A DNA stretch of 54,817 nt from Pseudomonas sp. NFR16 (GTDB lineage Bacteria > Pseudomonadota > Gammaproteobacteria > Pseudomonadales > Pseudomonadaceae). The stretch is from positions 104,341 to 159,157 of the forward strand of contig NZ_FNYJ01000002.1 of assembly GCF_900108875.1 (NCBI RefSeq). Reading direction: 5' to 3'. Position numbers and translations under genes: made by a program. Under the pieces are notes generated by a model. It was given only the letters and a program-made list of their open reading frames with translations, was not told the DNA's origin and searched no databases. Below are positions 45,559 to 54,728 of this stretch, piece after piece (the first letter of the stretch is position 1; each line of letters starts with the position of its first letter).

Positions 45559-45897
45559 TCACCCGAGCAGCACCGCATAGATGCCCACTACGCTCAGCAC
45601 CATCACCGTCCCGCCGAGGACGACTACCTCACGCAGCGGCGCGGGCACGCGCTCATTTTTCAGGCCGCGGGCGCTCTTTCGGTAGCGGGCGTTCAGGGCG
45701 ATCTGGATCAGCAGGCTGGCGATCAGCGAAACGATGATCGGTAACAATGCGATCAGGCCGTAGTGAGGGATCCAGCGCAGGAAGATCGTGCACACCACGA
45801 TCAACGTCAGCAGCGTCCGGCGCCACGCCAGCAGCGTGCGTTCAGGTTGCAGGCCTGGGTCGTCGTGCCCGAGCGAAACCGCGTCCCGGCGACTCAC
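45559..45897 (-). CDS. DUF202 membrane protein B
   Basis: 112 aa from the GTG at 45897, which overlaps the stop of the upstream DUF202 gene by 4 nt (GTGA). The DUF202 signature LQPERTLLAWRRTLLTLIV begins near residue 15, and three membrane helices follow. Its partner gene encodes the same domain, so the two products may form a heteromer. The function of YidG/YidH-type proteins is not established. Confidence 0.82.
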   Translation of the reverse strand: MSRRDAVSLGHDDPGLQPERTLLAWRRTLLTLIVVCTIFLRWIPHYGLIALLPIIVSLIASLLIQIALNARYRKSARGLKNERVPAPLREVVVLGGTVMVLSVVGIYAVLLG

Positions 45898-46310
45898 GAC
45901 GCGCCATATATAAGGAAGACGATCAGCCCCGCCGCGACCAGTGCGCCGCCGAGCGAGAGGATCGGCACCAACACCGGCAAGGGCAGCGGCTTGCGATGAC
46001 GCATCGCGCGCTCCACTTTCAGCCAGCGAACACAGGCGCTGGCACTGACCAGCATCGCCAGCAGCAGCAACGACAACGCCACCGCGCGACGCAGTCCGGG
46101 GCTGAACACGTCGCCCGTGAAGGCTTCCACGGCAATGCCGCCCGCGAGAAACGCCAGGGCCGTGCGGATCCACGCCAGAAACGTGCGTTCGTTGGCCAGG
46201 GTGAAGCGCGGGTCAGGTTCGCAACCGCCGCCCAGCAGAGACGTGGAAAGACGATCGCGATCGGGAGGCGTGGCGGGAGGAGTGACGTTGCCGGGATCCG
46301 GAGAATTCAT
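45894..46310 (-). CDS. DUF202 membrane protein A (YidH-like)
   Basis: 138 aa. A proline-rich cytoplasmic N-terminus precedes the signature DPRFTLANERTFLAWIRTAL near 33-52, and three membrane helices follow (about 48-62, 76-95 and 112-135). It is translationally coupled to the second DUF202 gene. The nearest upstream gene on this strand is the fuconate dehydratase gene, 117 nt away, with no evidence of a shared role. Confidence 0.85.
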   Translation of the reverse strand: MNSPDPGNVTPPATPPDRDRLSTSLLGGGCEPDPRFTLANERTFLAWIRTALAFLAGGIAVEAFTGDVFSPGLRRAVALSLLLLAMLVSASACVRWLKVERAMRHRKPLPLPVLVPILSLGGALVAAGLIVFLIYGAS

Positions 46311-46427
46311 GTCGCACCGAGGTCGGGTAGATGACCGCGATCATACCGGTCATCGCCGCCAAAGGCCCGTCCTCGCAACGACCCGACCCACGCCATTGCC
46401 GACGCCGGAAAGCACCAGGCCTGTGTG

Positions 46428-47741
46428 TCAGCCTTTATCCGCCAGGTCCAGCCACACCGGTCCGTTCGGGTATTGGTAGCGCTCCAGGGTCTCGGCGGTC
46501 ATTTCGATGCTGTAACCGGGGCGTTGCGGCGGCATGTAGCGTCCGCGCCGGATCACCACCGGATCGAGGAAATGTTCGTGCAGGTGATCGACGTATTCGA
46601 GCACGCGATTCTCCAGGGAGCCGGACACCGCGATGTAGTCGAACAGCGAAATGTTCTGCACGTACTCGCACAGCCCCACGCCGCCGCCGTGAGGGCAGAC
46701 GGGCACGTTGAATTTGGCGGCCATCAGCAGCACGATCAGCACCTCGTTCAGCCCGCCCAGGCGCGCAGCATCGACCTGACAGAAGTCCAGCGCGCCAGCC
46801 TGGAACATCTGCTTGAACATCACCCGGTTGTGGCAATGCTCCCCCGTCGCCACGCCGATCGGCGCAATGCGCTGGCGAATGGTCGCGTGGCCGAGAATGT
46901 CATCCGGGCTGGTCGGTTCTTCGATCCACCAAGGCTCATACGCCGCGAGCCGACGCATGTTGCTGATCGACTCCTCAACGCTCCAGACCTGATTGGCGTC
47001 CATCATCAGGGTGCGCTCCCAGCCCAGTTCGTCGCGCAGAATCGCCGCGCGGCGCATGTCCTCTTCAATGTCCGAGCCGATCTTCTGTTTGATGTGGGTC
47101 CAGCCCTGCGCCACCGCTTCGCGGGCCAGACGGCGCATCTTCTCTTCCGAATAACCCAGCCAGCCCGGCGCCGTGGTGTAGCCCGGATAGCCTTCTTCGA
47201 GCATGTGCGCCTCGCGCTCGGCCTTGCCTGGCGCCTGTCGACGCAGCAGCGCGATGGCTTCCTGCGGTGTGATCGCATCGGTGACATAGCTGAAGTCCAG
47301 GCACTTGACCAGTTGCTCCGGCGTCATGTCGGCCAACAGCTTCCAGACCGGCTTGCCCTCGACCTTGGCCCACAGGTCCCACACCGCATTGACCAGCGCG
47401 GCGGTGGCCAGGTGAATCACACCCTTTTCCGGCCCCAGCCAGCGCAACTGGCTGTCGCCTGCGGTGATGTCATGCCAGAACGCGCCCATGTCGGCGGTGA
47501 TCTGCTCCAGACTCAGGCCCACCACTCGCGGCGCCAGAGATTGAATGGCGGCGACACAGATTTCGTTGCCCCGGCCGATGGTGAACGTCAGCCCGTGGCC
47601 TTCCAGCCCCTCGGAGGAATCGGTATGCAGCACGACGTAGGCGGCCGAATAGTCCGGCGCGCTGTTCATTGCATCGGAGCCATCGAGGGACAGTGAAGTG
47701 GGAAAGCGGATATCGCGAATGGAGACGGAGGTGATCTGCAT
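46428..47741 (-). CDS. L-fuconate dehydratase (enolase superfamily)
   Basis: 437 aa from the ATG at 47741. It aligns end to end with Xanthomonas FucD as I recall it: FPTSLSLDGSDAMN near 14-28, DSQLRWLGPEKGVIH near 96-110, the YTTAPGWLGYS segment near 190 and the KxK acid/base motif HIKQKIG near 220. Metal ligands are in MMDANQVW and IEEPTSPDD, and the catalytic His is in VATGEHCHNR. It dehydrates L-fuconate (or a related 6-deoxy or aldonic acid) to the 2-keto-3-deoxy acid. It is divergent from a LysR gene 137 nt away, the usual arrangement for regulator and target. Confidence 0.85.
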   Translation of the reverse strand: MQITSVSIRDIRFPTSLSLDGSDAMNSAPDYSAAYVVLHTDSSEGLEGHGLTFTIGRGNEICVAAIQSLAPRVVGLSLEQITADMGAFWHDITAGDSQLRWLGPEKGVIHLATAALVNAVWDLWAKVEGKPVWKLLADMTPEQLVKCLDFSYVTDAITPQEAIALLRRQAPGKAEREAHMLEEGYPGYTTAPGWLGYSEEKMRRLAREAVAQGWTHIKQKIGSDIEEDMRRAAILRDELGWERTLMMDANQVWSVEESISNMRRLAAYEPWWIEEPTSPDDILGHATIRQRIAPIGVATGEHCHNRVMFKQMFQAGALDFCQVDAARLGGLNEVLIVLLMAAKFNVPVCPHGGGVGLCEYVQNISLFDYIAVSGSLENRVLEYVDHLHEHFLDPVVIRRGRYMPPQRPGYSIEMTAETLERYQYPNGPVWLDLADKG

Positions 47742-47878
47742 GGGAAACTCTTGTTGTTTTCGATGTCGAGCAAGCAAGCAGGCTGCCAGGGGACCTGCGC
47801 TCGGTGATGATTCGACTGTAGGCCCATTACCGATACAGGCATAATCACGAAATCCTAATCATCGATATCGAATTCGGT

Positions 47879-48826
47879 ATGCCTGACCAAGCCTCCCCTC
47901 AACTGCCCGGCAAATTCAGCACGCTGAAAATCTCCAGCCGCCAGATCGCCCTGCTCAATGCGCTCGGCGAGCTGGGCAATCTGCGCAAAGCGGCTGCGGC
48001 GATTCACACCACCCAGCCGGCCGCCAGCCTTATGCTGCAACAGCTCGAAGATCGTCTCGGCGTTCAGCTGTTCGAACGCCTGCCGCGGGGCATGCAGCCG
48101 ACACTGTTCGGCGAGGTCATGATTCGCTATGCCCAGGGCGCGCTGCACGAGTTCGAATACGCCGAAACGCAGATGGCCGAGCTGGCCCGAGGTGCGACAG
48201 GCATGGTGCGCATCGGCACGGTCATGGGTCCGGTGCCGACCCTGTTGACGCGTGGGCTGCTTGCGTTCAAGGCGGCGCATCCAAAAGTGCGCATCGTTCT
48301 GGAGGTCGGCACCAGCGACGCCCTGCTGCCGGCGTTGATCCGGGGCGATTTCGACGTGGTGCTGGGGCGTTTGCCCGGCCAGTTGCACGCCCACGAACTG
48401 GACATCCGTCTGTTCGAGCAAGGCGAGCGCATGCGCATCATCGCCCGCACCGATCACCCGCTGACCCGTTCAAATCCGGTGCTGGCGGATCTTGCGCCCC
48501 TGACCTGGATCTTGCACCCGCCGGGCAGCCCGATGCGGCGTCAGGTGGAAAATGCCCTGCAGGCCGCGCAACTGATCGAGCCGCTGGACATCATCGAGAC
48601 CAGTTCGATTCTGGCGACGACCGCCATGATCGAGTCCTCCGACATGATTGCGGTGGTGCCCAACGACGTTGCGCACCACTATGCCCGCTACGGCATGATC
48701 GCCGTATTGCCGGTAGACCTGCCGCTGGCGATGGCGAATCTTGGCCTGCTGACTTCCAGGGTGAGGCCGATGTCGGCCGCGGTTCGCGGACTGCTGGGGT
48801 TTTTGCAGGAAGAAATGGCCGCGTGA
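47879..48826 (+). CDS. LysR-family regulator of the sugar-acid genes
   Basis: 315 aa. The N-terminal HTH includes SSRQIALLNALGELGNLRKAA and TTQPAASLMLQQLEDRLGVQLFERLPRG. The effector domain starts near 95 with GMVRIGTVMGPVPTLLTRGL, typical of the GbpR/GalR-like group that controls sugar and sugar-acid catabolism. It lies between the divergent fuconate dehydratase gene and the co-directional UxaA-type gene, so it could control both sides. Confidence 0.9.
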   Translation: MPDQASPQLPGKFSTLKISSRQIALLNALGELGNLRKAAAAIHTTQPAASLMLQQLEDRLGVQLFERLPRGMQPTLFGEVMIRYAQGALHEFEYAETQMAELARGATGMVRIGTVMGPVPTLLTRGLLAFKAAHPKVRIVLEVGTSDALLPALIRGDFDVVLGRLPGQLHAHELDIRLFEQGERMRIIARTDHPLTRSNPVLADLAPLTWILHPPGSPMRRQVENALQAAQLIEPLDIIETSSILATTAMIESSDMIAVVPNDVAHHYARYGMIAVLPVDLPLAMANLGLLTSRVRPMSAAVRGLLGFLQEEMAA

Positions 48827-48827
48827 C

Positions 48828-48848
48828 TTGATAACCAATCGTTATCAA
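48828..48848 (+). promoter_or_regulatory. 21-bp operator-like palindrome
   Basis: TTGATAAC-caatc-GTTATCAA is a perfect palindrome with 8-bp arms, starting 2 nt after the LysR stop and 181 nt before the UxaA-type gene. I see no second copy. Size and symmetry suit a dimeric repressor or LysR site controlling the downstream dehydratase and transporter genes. Confidence 0.5.
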
Positions 48849-49028
48849 TCAATCGAAACCTTTCATTGGGAAATTATCAGCCCGCTTCATAGAGTGAGTC
48901 ACAAACCGGGTCGGCACGCTCCGATCCTCAAACAAGAAAGATCTGGCCGCCTGTGACGGTGTTGTTCCCTTGCCCGGGAGCCGTTGTGTCGAATGCAGAC
49001 GCAGGTGGCAACCGTTTTGAGAGGCCGC

Positions 49029-50582
49029 ATGGAACTCATCGTCAAGACGCCCGCGTTCGACAGCAACGCGCTGGTCATCCGCCTCAACCCTCTGGATAAC
49101 GTACTCATCGCTCGTCAGGCTCTGAGCGAAGGCACGGTGCTGCCCGATGAAGGCATCACGGTGCTTCAGGCCATTCCTTCCGGGCACAAAGTGGCGACGG
49201 TGCGCGTCGAGCAAGGCCAGCCGCTGCGCCGCTACGGACAGATCATCGGCTTCGCCTCACGGACCATCGAGCCAGGCGAGCATGTGCACGTTCAGAACGT
49301 CGAAATGGGCGACTTTTCACGGGATTACGCATTCGGTGTCGACGCCCATGAACCCCCTCAGACCGAGGCGTTTTTCCAGGGCATCGTGCGCGCCGATGGC
49401 CGGGTCGCGACTCGCAATTACATCGGCATCCTCACCTCGGTCAACTGTTCGGCGACCGTTGCGCGGGCCATTGCCGATCATTTTCGCCGCGACATCCATC
49501 CCGATGCATTGGCCGATTACCCCAACGTCGACGGGGTCGTCGCGCTGACCCACAGTTCCGGTTGCGCCATCGACTCGAAGGGCGAAGCCATCGGCCTGCT
49601 GCGCCGCACCCTCGCCGGTTACGCCGTGCACCCGAACTTTGCCGCGGTGCTGGTGGTGGGGCTGGGCTGCGAGACCAATCAGATTCAGGACCTGCTCGAC
49701 AGTCAGGGACTCAAGGCCTCCGACCAGCTGCGTGCCTTCACGATTCAAGGCACTGGCGGCACGTCCAAGACCATCGCCAGCGGCATTGAGCAGGTGAAGT
49801 CGCTGCTGCCCCAGGCCAACCGGATCACGCGGGAAACGGTCAGCGCCCGGCATCTGATCGTCGGGCTGCAATGTGGCGGTTCAGACGGGTATTCCGGGAT
49901 CACCGCCAACCCGGCGCTGGGCAACGCGGTGGACCGGCTGGTCGCCGCGGGCGGCACGGCGATTCTCTCGGAGACCCCGGAAATCTATGGCGCCGAACAC
50001 CTGCTGACCCGTCGCGCCACCAGCCGCGCCGTCGGTGAAAAACTGGTTCAGCGCATTCGCTGGTGGGAGGACTACTGCCAGCGCATGAACGCCGAGCTGA
50101 ACAACAACCCTTCGGCGGGCAACAAGGCCGGCGGCCTGACGACGATTCTGGAAAAGTCCCTCGGCGCCGTCGCCAAGGCCGGCTCGACCAATCTGGTGGG
50201 CGTGTACGAATATGCCGAAGCGGTACGCGCTAACGGCCTGGTGTTCATGGACACGCCCGGTTACGACCCGGTGTCGGCAACCGGTCAGGTCGCCGGCGGC
50301 GCCAACCTCATCGCCTTCACCACCGGGCGCGGCTCGGCCTATGGCTGCGCGCCCACGCCCTCGATCAAGCTGGCGACCAACCATCGCGTGTTCGAATTTC
50401 AGGAAGAGGACATGGACGTCAACTGTGGCGGGATCGCCGACGGCAGCACGACCATCGAGGAGCGCGGCGCGCACATTTTCCAGATGATGCTGGACATCGC
50501 GTCCGGCGCGCGCAGCAAGAGCGAGCAACACGGCTACGGGCAGAACGAGTTCGTGCCGTGGCACATCGGCGCGATCACCTGA
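49029..50582 (+). CDS. UxaA/GarD-family sugar-acid dehydratase
   Basis: 517 aa from the ATG at 49029 (GAGAGG upstream). An N-terminal SAF domain (about 1-95, with IPSGHKVATVRVEQG and EHVHVQN) is joined to the catalytic core. The core carries conserved VVGLGCETNQ, LIVGLQCGGSDGYSGITANPALG, NNPSAGNKAGGLTTILEKSLG and TTGRGSAYG. The family contains altronate and galactarate dehydratases, Fe-dependent enzymes making 2-keto-3-deoxy acids. Both resemble it, and I cannot choose between them. An MFS sugar-acid carrier gene follows 96 nt downstream. Confidence 0.85.
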   Translation: MELIVKTPAFDSNALVIRLNPLDNVLIARQALSEGTVLPDEGITVLQAIPSGHKVATVRVEQGQPLRRYGQIIGFASRTIEPGEHVHVQNVEMGDFSRDYAFGVDAHEPPQTEAFFQGIVRADGRVATRNYIGILTSVNCSATVARAIADHFRRDIHPDALADYPNVDGVVALTHSSGCAIDSKGEAIGLLRRTLAGYAVHPNFAAVLVVGLGCETNQIQDLLDSQGLKASDQLRAFTIQGTGGTSKTIASGIEQVKSLLPQANRITRETVSARHLIVGLQCGGSDGYSGITANPALGNAVDRLVAAGGTAILSETPEIYGAEHLLTRRATSRAVGEKLVQRIRWWEDYCQRMNAELNNNPSAGNKAGGLTTILEKSLGAVAKAGSTNLVGVYEYAEAVRANGLVFMDTPGYDPVSATGQVAGGANLIAFTTGRGSAYGCAPTPSIKLATNHRVFEFQEEDMDVNCGGIADGSTTIEERGAHIFQMMLDIASGARSKSEQHGYGQNEFVPWHIGAIT

Positions 50583-50678
50583 TCGCACAACGAAGCGGCA
50601 TGCGGGGTCAGAAATCCACTGCCGGATGGTGATCCCTTCCGGCGGCCAGCAACCTTAACAACAATAAAAAAGGTGCCT

Positions 50679-52004
50679 ATGAAAACCCTCAAGACCTATC
50701 AGACGATCACCATCGTCTTTCTGATGCTGTTCGGCATCGTCAACTATCTGGACCGCAGCGCGCTGTCCATCGCCAACACATCCATCCAGAAAGACATGCT
50801 GATCAGCCCCTCGGAGATGGGCATTCTGCTGTCCGCCTTCTCGCTGGCCTACGCCTTCGCGCAATTGCCGATGGGCATGGTGATCGACAAGCTGGGCAGC
50901 AAGATTGCCCTCGGCGGCGCACTGATGGTGTGGTCCATTGCGCAGACAGCGTCGGGCTTCATCAACAGCTTCAGCGGCTTCTTCGCGCTGCGGGTCCTGC
51001 TCGGGATCGGCGAAGCGCCGATGTTTCCGTCGGCAGCGAAGACCCTCAATGAGTGGTTCGAAGAACATGAGCGCGGCACGCCGACCGGCATCGTCTGGTC
51101 GGCCACATGCATCGGCCCCTGCCTGGCTCCGCCGCTGCTGACGCTGTTCATGGTCAACTTCAGCTGGCGCGGAATGTTCATCATCACCGGCGTGCTCGGC
51201 ATCGTGCTTTCCCTGTGCTGGATGATGTTCTACAAGAGCCGCGCGCAGTACCTCAAGCAGCGCGATGCACTGGGCGAGCAACCGGTGAGTCCGGCGCCTG
51301 TTGCCGAGGCCGGGCCGAAACCTTCGTTTTTCGCAGGGTGGGTGGATCTGTTCAGACACCGCAGCACATGGGGCACGTTCCTTGGTTTCATGGGCGTGAT
51401 CTACATGCTCTGGCTGCACCTGACCTGGCTGCCGGGCTACTTCCAGCGCGAGCATGGCCTTGACCCCTATCAGACCGCGTGGGTCGTGTCGTTTGCCTAT
51501 GTGTTCGGCGCCATCGGCACGATCGCCGCAGGAAGAATCTGCGACCGGCTGGTCAAGCGTGGCGTCGGCGTCCTCAACAGCCGCAAATACACCGTGATCG
51601 GCGGCCTGGTGTTCGCTGCCGTATTCACCTTGCCGCTGACCTTCGTCACCAGCCTGAGCGGTTGCGTGGCACTGCTGTGCCTGGCCCTCTTCGGAATCAA
51701 CCTCTCCAGCGCAACCGCCTGGATGGTGGTCAATACCGTGGTCGACACCAAACGCGTGGCGTCGCTGGGCTCGATCCAGAACTTCGGCGGTTACATTGCA
51801 GGCTCCATCGCGCCGATCGTCACTGGCTTCAGTGTGCAGTATTCCGGCACCTTCGCCACCGCGTTCGCGGTCAGTGCCATCGTCGCCTTGCTCTCGGCGG
51901 TGGCTTACTTTGTCCTGCTCAAGGCGCCGATTCCCGTGCACACCGGCGTTGACAAAGGCGCCTGGCAGCCGCAGGTGGATGAGGTTCAGGGTCGGCACGT
52001 CTGA
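50679..52004 (+). CDS. MFS transporter, anion:cation symporter family (sugar acids)
   Basis: 441 aa from the ATG at 50679 (AAGG, 5-6 nt spacing; a GTG 6 nt upstream is less likely). It has twelve membrane segments and the ACS-family motif NYLDRSALSIANTSI near 20-35, then ALRVLLGIGEAPMFPSAAKTL near 105-125. The family includes GarP, GudP, ExuT and DgoT, proton symporters for glucarate, galactarate, hexuronates and galactonate. Its position after the UxaA/GarD-type gene points to the sugar acid dehydrated by that enzyme. A 14-bp hairpin follows. Confidence 0.92.
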   Translation: MKTLKTYQTITIVFLMLFGIVNYLDRSALSIANTSIQKDMLISPSEMGILLSAFSLAYAFAQLPMGMVIDKLGSKIALGGALMVWSIAQTASGFINSFSGFFALRVLLGIGEAPMFPSAAKTLNEWFEEHERGTPTGIVWSATCIGPCLAPPLLTLFMVNFSWRGMFIITGVLGIVLSLCWMMFYKSRAQYLKQRDALGEQPVSPAPVAEAGPKPSFFAGWVDLFRHRSTWGTFLGFMGVIYMLWLHLTWLPGYFQREHGLDPYQTAWVVSFAYVFGAIGTIAAGRICDRLVKRGVGVLNSRKYTVIGGLVFAAVFTLPLTFVTSLSGCVALLCLALFGINLSSATAWMVVNTVVDTKRVASLGSIQNFGGYIAGSIAPIVTGFSVQYSGTFATAFAVSAIVALLSAVAYFVLLKAPIPVHTGVDKGAWQPQVDEVQGRHV

Positions 52005-52021
52005 TCCGCCGGCCCAGAGTT

Positions 52022-52058
52022 TGCCATCGGCAGCGATTCGTGAACGCTGCCGATGGCA
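52022..52058 (+). terminator. 14-bp hairpin after the MFS gene
   Basis: Perfect stem TGCCATCGGCAGCG/CGCTGCCGATGGCA with a 9-nt loop, 17 nt after the stop. No U-tract follows, so Rho-dependent ending or 3' protection is as likely as intrinsic termination. No gene is visible in the rest of 52059-52282. Confidence 0.5.
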
Positions 52059-52282
52059 GAAACAAAGCAACGCGCCACCGCTGCCCGATCCCTGCACGCA
52101 AATTGGCATTGCCGGTCAATCTCCCTATCTGACGTGTCACTGACTATTTTCCCCTTCAAAATCCCGCACTTGTCCTACTCTGTGTGTCAGACGGTCGCTG
52201 TTGCGATGCCAAGCGCCTGAACGACGCGAGTCCTTCGCAGAGACGGCGGGTCTGAAATCGTAGATGTCAGCGAGGATGGGGA

Positions 52283-53833
52283 TTGAGACAGGTAGAAGGT
52301 TCAGACTTCGGCGCCAGGCACCGGCGGCTCAAGCGCATGCCCGTGCTCTGGCTGGCCGGGCTGTTCACCGTGCTGGTGTGCATCTCGATCACCAGCATCA
52401 CGGTCTGGCAGCTGCGTCAGGGCCGCGCCCATGAGGTGGACATCGCCAACACCAATGCTGCCAACCTTGCCAGGTCGATGGCGCAGCAGGCCGAGGATGC
52501 CTTTGATCAAGCCGATATTCCCGTCGTCGGTATCGTCGAACGCCTGGCCTACGATGGCTTCGGCGCGGCCACCAGTTCACGCATGCACGAGTACCTGCGC
52601 GCCACCGCCGCCAGCGTCGAGCAGATTCAAGGTCTGTTCATCTACGACAAGAACGGCAACTGGGCCGCCACCTCGCTGAGCCACATGCCTGCCAATGCCA
52701 ACAACGCCGATCGCGAGTATTTCAAGTTTCACCAGGCCATCGACAGCACCCTGCCTCACATCGGCGAGGCGATCCGCAGTCGCACGACCGGCGACTGGAT
52801 CATTCCGGTTTCCCGCCGGGTCAACGATTCGACCGGACAGTTCGCCGGCGTGGTGCTGGCGACCATCGAGCTGGGCTATTTCGAACGGTTCTTCGACCGC
52901 TTCGACATCGGCGAGCACGGGGTCATTACCCTGGCCATGGCCGACGGCAAGGTGCTGGCCCGCCGTCCGGACCTGCAGAACCTGAGAGGCGTGTCCATCG
53001 GCGATGGTGAGCTGTTCCGCAAACACCTGAAGGAGCATTACGAAGGCACTGCCACGGTCGAGTCGATGCTGGACCATGAAGTGCGCATCTACGGCTACAA
53101 GCGCCTGGACCGCTACCCGCTGGTGGTGCTCGCCGGGTTATCGGAAAAGGAGGTGCTCGATGAATGGCGCCAGTATGCCTGGCGCTCGCTGGCGATCATC
53201 GTGTGTGTGGTGGTGGCGAATCTGTTGTTCGGGGTGCTGCTGTTTCAACAGATCCGCTTCGGCCTGAACGCCGAATCGCAACTGCGCATCGCCAGCCACT
53301 CACTGGAAAAACTGGCGTTGCAGGACAGCCTGACAGGGCTGGCGAACCGGCGGCATTTTCAGGAGATTCTCGGCCTGGAGTTCGCCAAGGGACAGCCGAA
53401 TATTCACCCGCTCAGCCTGATCATGATCGACATCGATTTTTTCAAAAGCTACAACGACAACTATGGGCACGTGGCGGGCGATAAGTGCATCGTCGGCGTG
53501 GCGGAGTGCATTCGCAGCAATCTCAATCGCACCGGTGATCTGGCCGTGCGTTACGGCGGCGAAGAAATGGCGGTGTTCCTGCCCTACAGCGACCTGAAGG
53601 GCGCATTCGCGCTGGCGGAAAAGATTCGTCAATCGGTGCTCGCCCGCGCGTTGGAGCACCATGGCAATCCCTTGGGCATCGTCAGCATCAGCCTTGGGGT
53701 TTACGGCTGCCTTTCGCAGGAGTGCCCGAGCATGGAAGTGTTCGTCGAGCGGGCGGACGCCGCGCTTTACATGGCCAAGCACCAGGGCCGGAATCGGACG
53801 GTCGCCTGGCTGGAGGCGTCGGACGGTTACTGA
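52283..53833 (+). CDS. membrane diguanylate cyclase with dCache sensor
   Basis: 516 aa from a TTG at 52283, which has GAGG 7 nt upstream; an ATG at 52337 (498 aa) lacks an RBS. TM1 is about 20-43, the periplasmic dCache-type sensor about 45-295, TM2 about 302-323 and the GGDEF domain about 345-510. The active-site signature is GGEEM (425-429), with Met replacing the usual Phe. The inhibitory RxxD site is intact as RTGD (416-419), five residues before it. It should make cyclic di-GMP with product inhibition in response to an extracytoplasmic ligand. Its 3' end overlaps the DeoR gene on the other strand by 7 nt. Confidence 0.9.
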   Translation: MRQVEGSDFGARHRRLKRMPVLWLAGLFTVLVCISITSITVWQLRQGRAHEVDIANTNAANLARSMAQQAEDAFDQADIPVVGIVERLAYDGFGAATSSRMHEYLRATAASVEQIQGLFIYDKNGNWAATSLSHMPANANNADREYFKFHQAIDSTLPHIGEAIRSRTTGDWIIPVSRRVNDSTGQFAGVVLATIELGYFERFFDRFDIGEHGVITLAMADGKVLARRPDLQNLRGVSIGDGELFRKHLKEHYEGTATVESMLDHEVRIYGYKRLDRYPLVVLAGLSEKEVLDEWRQYAWRSLAIIVCVVVANLLFGVLLFQQIRFGLNAESQLRIASHSLEKLALQDSLTGLANRRHFQEILGLEFAKGQPNIHPLSLIMIDIDFFKSYNDNYGHVAGDKCIVGVAECIRSNLNRTGDLAVRYGGEEMAVFLPYSDLKGAFALAEKIRQSVLARALEHHGNPLGIVSISLGVYGCLSQECPSMEVFVERADAALYMAKHQGRNRTVAWLEASDGY

Positions 53834-54609
53834 GTGCCCTGCGCCCGCACAATCTGCGCGACCTTGCCGCGGAACAGGTCGAGCCGGTCGGCGGGCGCGT
53901 CGTGCTCGACCACCAGCGCCCCTACTTCTTCGCATTGCGCGACCTGGTAATGGGCAATGCTGGCGAGCTTCTCGTTGATCACCGCCACCGCCACCTGACC
54001 GCTGCGCTCGACCACCGCCCGCTTGAATTCGGCAACGTCCATGTCGAACGCAGTGACGCCTTTGAGCGCATCCAGCGCGCAGGCGCCCAGAAAACACAGG
54101 TCGAAATTGAAATGAGCCAGCTGCTGAATGGTCGTGAAACCGTAGGTGCTGCCTGCCACCGGACTCAGGCGCCCGCCCAGCAGGATGACCTCGACAGAAG
54201 GCAGCTTCATCAATTCCACGGCGATCAGCGGCGCGTTGGTGGTGACGGTCAGCGCCATGTGAGGGTCGATCGCCTTGGCAATGGCGAGGTTGGTGGAACC
54301 GCCGTCGATGAAAACATGTTGGCCTGCCGCAATGAGGCCAGCGGCGGCGATGCCCAGGTCGCGTTTGCGACTGGGTTGGTGTTCGATGCGCGCAGTCAGG
54401 GGCCCATCCGACGCCAGCGAAATCGCGCCGCCGTACACCCGTTTGCACAAGCCGGCAGCCGCCAGCGCACCCAGATCCCGGCGAATCGAATGCTCGGAGA
54501 CGTTGAACTCGGTCGCCAGATCAGCCGCGAGCACCCGACCGTGCATCGCCAGCCGCTCGGTGATCAAACGCTGACGCTCGCCGGGAAACGCTTCAGGAAT
54601 GGCAGACAT
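53827..54609 (-). CDS. DeoR/GlpR-family transcriptional regulator
   Basis: 260 aa. The N-terminal HTH carries the family helix DLATEFNVSEHSIRRDLGAL with the RVYGGAI wing. The sugar-phosphate-binding domain includes DGGSTNLAIAKAI near 100-112, TTNAPLIAVELM and LGGRLSPVAGSTYG near 145-160. Such repressors sense phosphorylated sugars. It converges on the diguanylate cyclase gene, and its target genes probably lie beyond the right edge. RBS and promoter are in the AT-richer 54610-54720. Confidence 0.9.
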   Translation of the reverse strand: MSAIPEAFPGERQRLITERLAMHGRVLAADLATEFNVSEHSIRRDLGALAAAGLCKRVYGGAISLASDGPLTARIEHQPSRKRDLGIAAAGLIAAGQHVFIDGGSTNLAIAKAIDPHMALTVTTNAPLIAVELMKLPSVEVILLGGRLSPVAGSTYGFTTIQQLAHFNFDLCFLGACALDALKGVTAFDMDVAEFKRAVVERSGQVAVAVINEKLASIAHYQVAQCEEVGALVVEHDAPADRLDLFRGKVAQIVRAQGTQ

Positions 54610-54728
54610 AACAAGGGCCTCACATCACGCTTGAACGATCAGAAACGAGCAGAATCATGCGTGTGGGCAAAAGCAAAAGTCAAACTCGCCGAGGCATTCC
54701 CGAGTTCCCCAGCCGCACCCAAGCCCAG

